Origin: Sporosarcina globispora
GTDB lineage: Bacteria > Bacillota > Bacilli > Bacillales > Cytobacillaceae
Reading direction: 5' to 3'
Assembly: GCF_001274725.1 (NCBI RefSeq)
Contig: NZ_LGUF01000007.1
Coordinates: 4,388,916-4,452,915, forward strand
Length of the DNA stretch: 64,000 nt
The stretch's first letter is position 1. Each line of letters starts with the position of its first letter. Under the pieces are notes generated by a model. It was given only the letters and a program-made list of their open reading frames with translations, was not told the DNA's origin and searched no databases. Made by a program: the position numbers and the translations under genes. Of the stretch, positions 63,619-64,000 are shown one piece after another.

Positions 63619-63643
63619 GCCGGGTGGTTTCCCACTAACCGGC
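63619..63643 (-). other. GC-rich leader hairpin upstream of pyc
   Basis: GCCGG-GTGG pairs with CCAC-TAA-CCGGC (TAA bulged) around TTTC. The minus transcript continues CUUUCAAC, so it is not a strong terminator. Lies just upstream of the dyad in the pyc leader. Confidence 0.4.
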
Positions 63644-63687
63644 CCAAATAACTTTGATTGGCAGCTCCCTGAAGGAAGCAATTATGT

Positions 63688-63710
63688 AATCAGCTAAAAT
63701 TTCGCTGATT
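63688..63710. repeat. Short inverted repeat in the ftsW-pyc gap
   Basis: AATCAGC (63688-63694) and GCTGATT (63704-63710) around TAAAATTTC. Possibly part of the ftsW 3' end or the pyc promoter region. Confidence 0.4.
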
Positions 63711-63722
63711 GATGTATAAATA

Positions 63723-63747
63723 AAGCACTTATAAGGTATCTGTGCTT
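63723..63747 (-). terminator. Terminator at the end of ftsW
   Basis: AAGCAC (63723-63728) pairs with GTGCTT (63742-63747) with internal partial pairing; the minus transcript continues UUUAUUUAU. It overlaps the ftsW stop. Confidence 0.6.
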
Positions 63748-64000
63748 ATTTACGAATAGAAAATGTTTTTTCGGAATCAAGCTCCAGGGATTCCGGTGTT
63801 GTCTGCTCATTTTTATTTTTATATTTTTGTTCATAATTAACGAACATAGATACATTTACTAGAATTCCCATTGCAATCGAAAGCTGAAGCAGGGATGAGC
63901 CTCCATAGCTGATAAAAGGAAGTGTCACACCAGTAAGCGGCATAACACCGGAAATCCCCGCAAGATTAATGAATGTCTGAATTCCTATCATGGAGGAAAT
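63746..64000 (-). CDS. ftsW: FtsW septal peptidoglycan polymerase (5' part outside window)
   Basis: C-terminal 84 codons of a SEDS-family protein; codons ATT TCC TCC precede the Met of [12 protein letters not shown], so the gene continues past the edge. [38 protein letters not shown] and the following helix are diagnostic for FtsW. A hydrophilic tail ([29 protein letters not shown]) follows. Vegetative partner of PBP2B, distinct from spoVE at 12228. Lies upstream of pyc, as in B. subtilis (ylaO-pycA). Confidence 0.92.
   Translation of the reverse strand: MSSMIGIQTFINLAGISGVMPLTGVTLPFISYGGSSLLQLSIAMGILVNVSMFVNYEQKYKNKNEQTTPESLELDSEKTFSIRK

Overview
The window is chromosomal core sequence of an endospore-forming member of the Bacillaceae. 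The evidence is the sporulation set (sigG, sigE, spoIIGA, spoVE, spoVD, ylbJ, gerR, csfG), a Bacillus-type division and cell-wall (dcw) cluster, bacillithiol synthesis (bshC), a caa3-type cta operon, and AT-rich intergenic DNA with many intrinsic terminators. Gene order follows Bacillus subtilis from ftsW/pyc through cta and ylbB-ylbP to the dcw cluster and spoIIG-sigG, but with several insertions. Together these fit Cytobacillus, Mesobacillus or related 'environmental Bacillus' better than B. subtilis itself; this placement is inference from recalled gene order and protein likeness. No rRNA, tRNA, CRISPR, prophage or intact insertion sequence was seen.

Layout, left to right. 1-2610 (minus): sigG, sigE, spoIIGA. 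2934-4163 (plus): flavohemoglobin hmp under an Fnr-type box, in the place where B. subtilis has bacillopeptidase F. 4270-24106 (minus): the dcw cluster, transcribed mraZ-rsmH-ftsL-pbpB-spoVD-murE-(MurF-like N-domain ORF)-mraY-murD-spoVE-murG-murB-divIB-ylxW-ylxX-sbp-ftsA-ftsZ. Terminators behind spoVD and spoVE cut it into modules. 24384-27458: bshC, a DUF3397 membrane protein and panE. 27642-30905: a three-gene biotin-dependent acyl-CoA carboxylase operon with a cre box. 31169-43981: the ylb region (ylbP, gerR, a frameshifted enoyl-CoA hydratase, rpmF-ylbN, tmcAL, ylbL-ylbK, ylbJ, coaD, rsmD, the sRNA csfG, an unusual stalk-domain protein, ylbG, ylbF). 44041-50268: ylbE-ylbD, ylbC, ylbB, two CAP-domain proteins, YugN, small unknowns and a decayed AI-2E-type permease. 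50341-60069: a GNAT/Eis-like protein, ctaM-like, and ctaG-F-E-D-C-B with divergent ctaA. 60120-64000: pyruvate carboxylase and the 3' part of ftsW.

Functional threads: (1) lipid II synthesis and septum assembly (mur genes, mraY, pbpB, ftsL, divIB, ftsA, ftsZ, ftsW) interleaved with the sporulation-specific septum/cortex pair spoVD and spoVE; (2) the sigma cascade, where spoIIGA and sigE sit under a Spo0A-type promoter with a 22-bp spacer and sigG under its own SigF/SigG-type promoter; (3) aerobic respiration, with heme O/A synthesis beside cytochrome caa3 oxidase; (4) biotin-dependent carboxylation (pyc and the acyl-CoA carboxylase).

The most notable items are the 149-codon MurF-N-domain-like ORF lying exactly in the ancestral murF slot, the RBS-masking hairpin and SigF/SigG promoter of sigG, a well-formed csfG sRNA gene with a matching promoter, a hairpin-rich intergenic element between ylbJ and coaD, a crotonase gene broken by one extra base in a G10 run, and the Fnr-type box centred at -41.5 of hmp.
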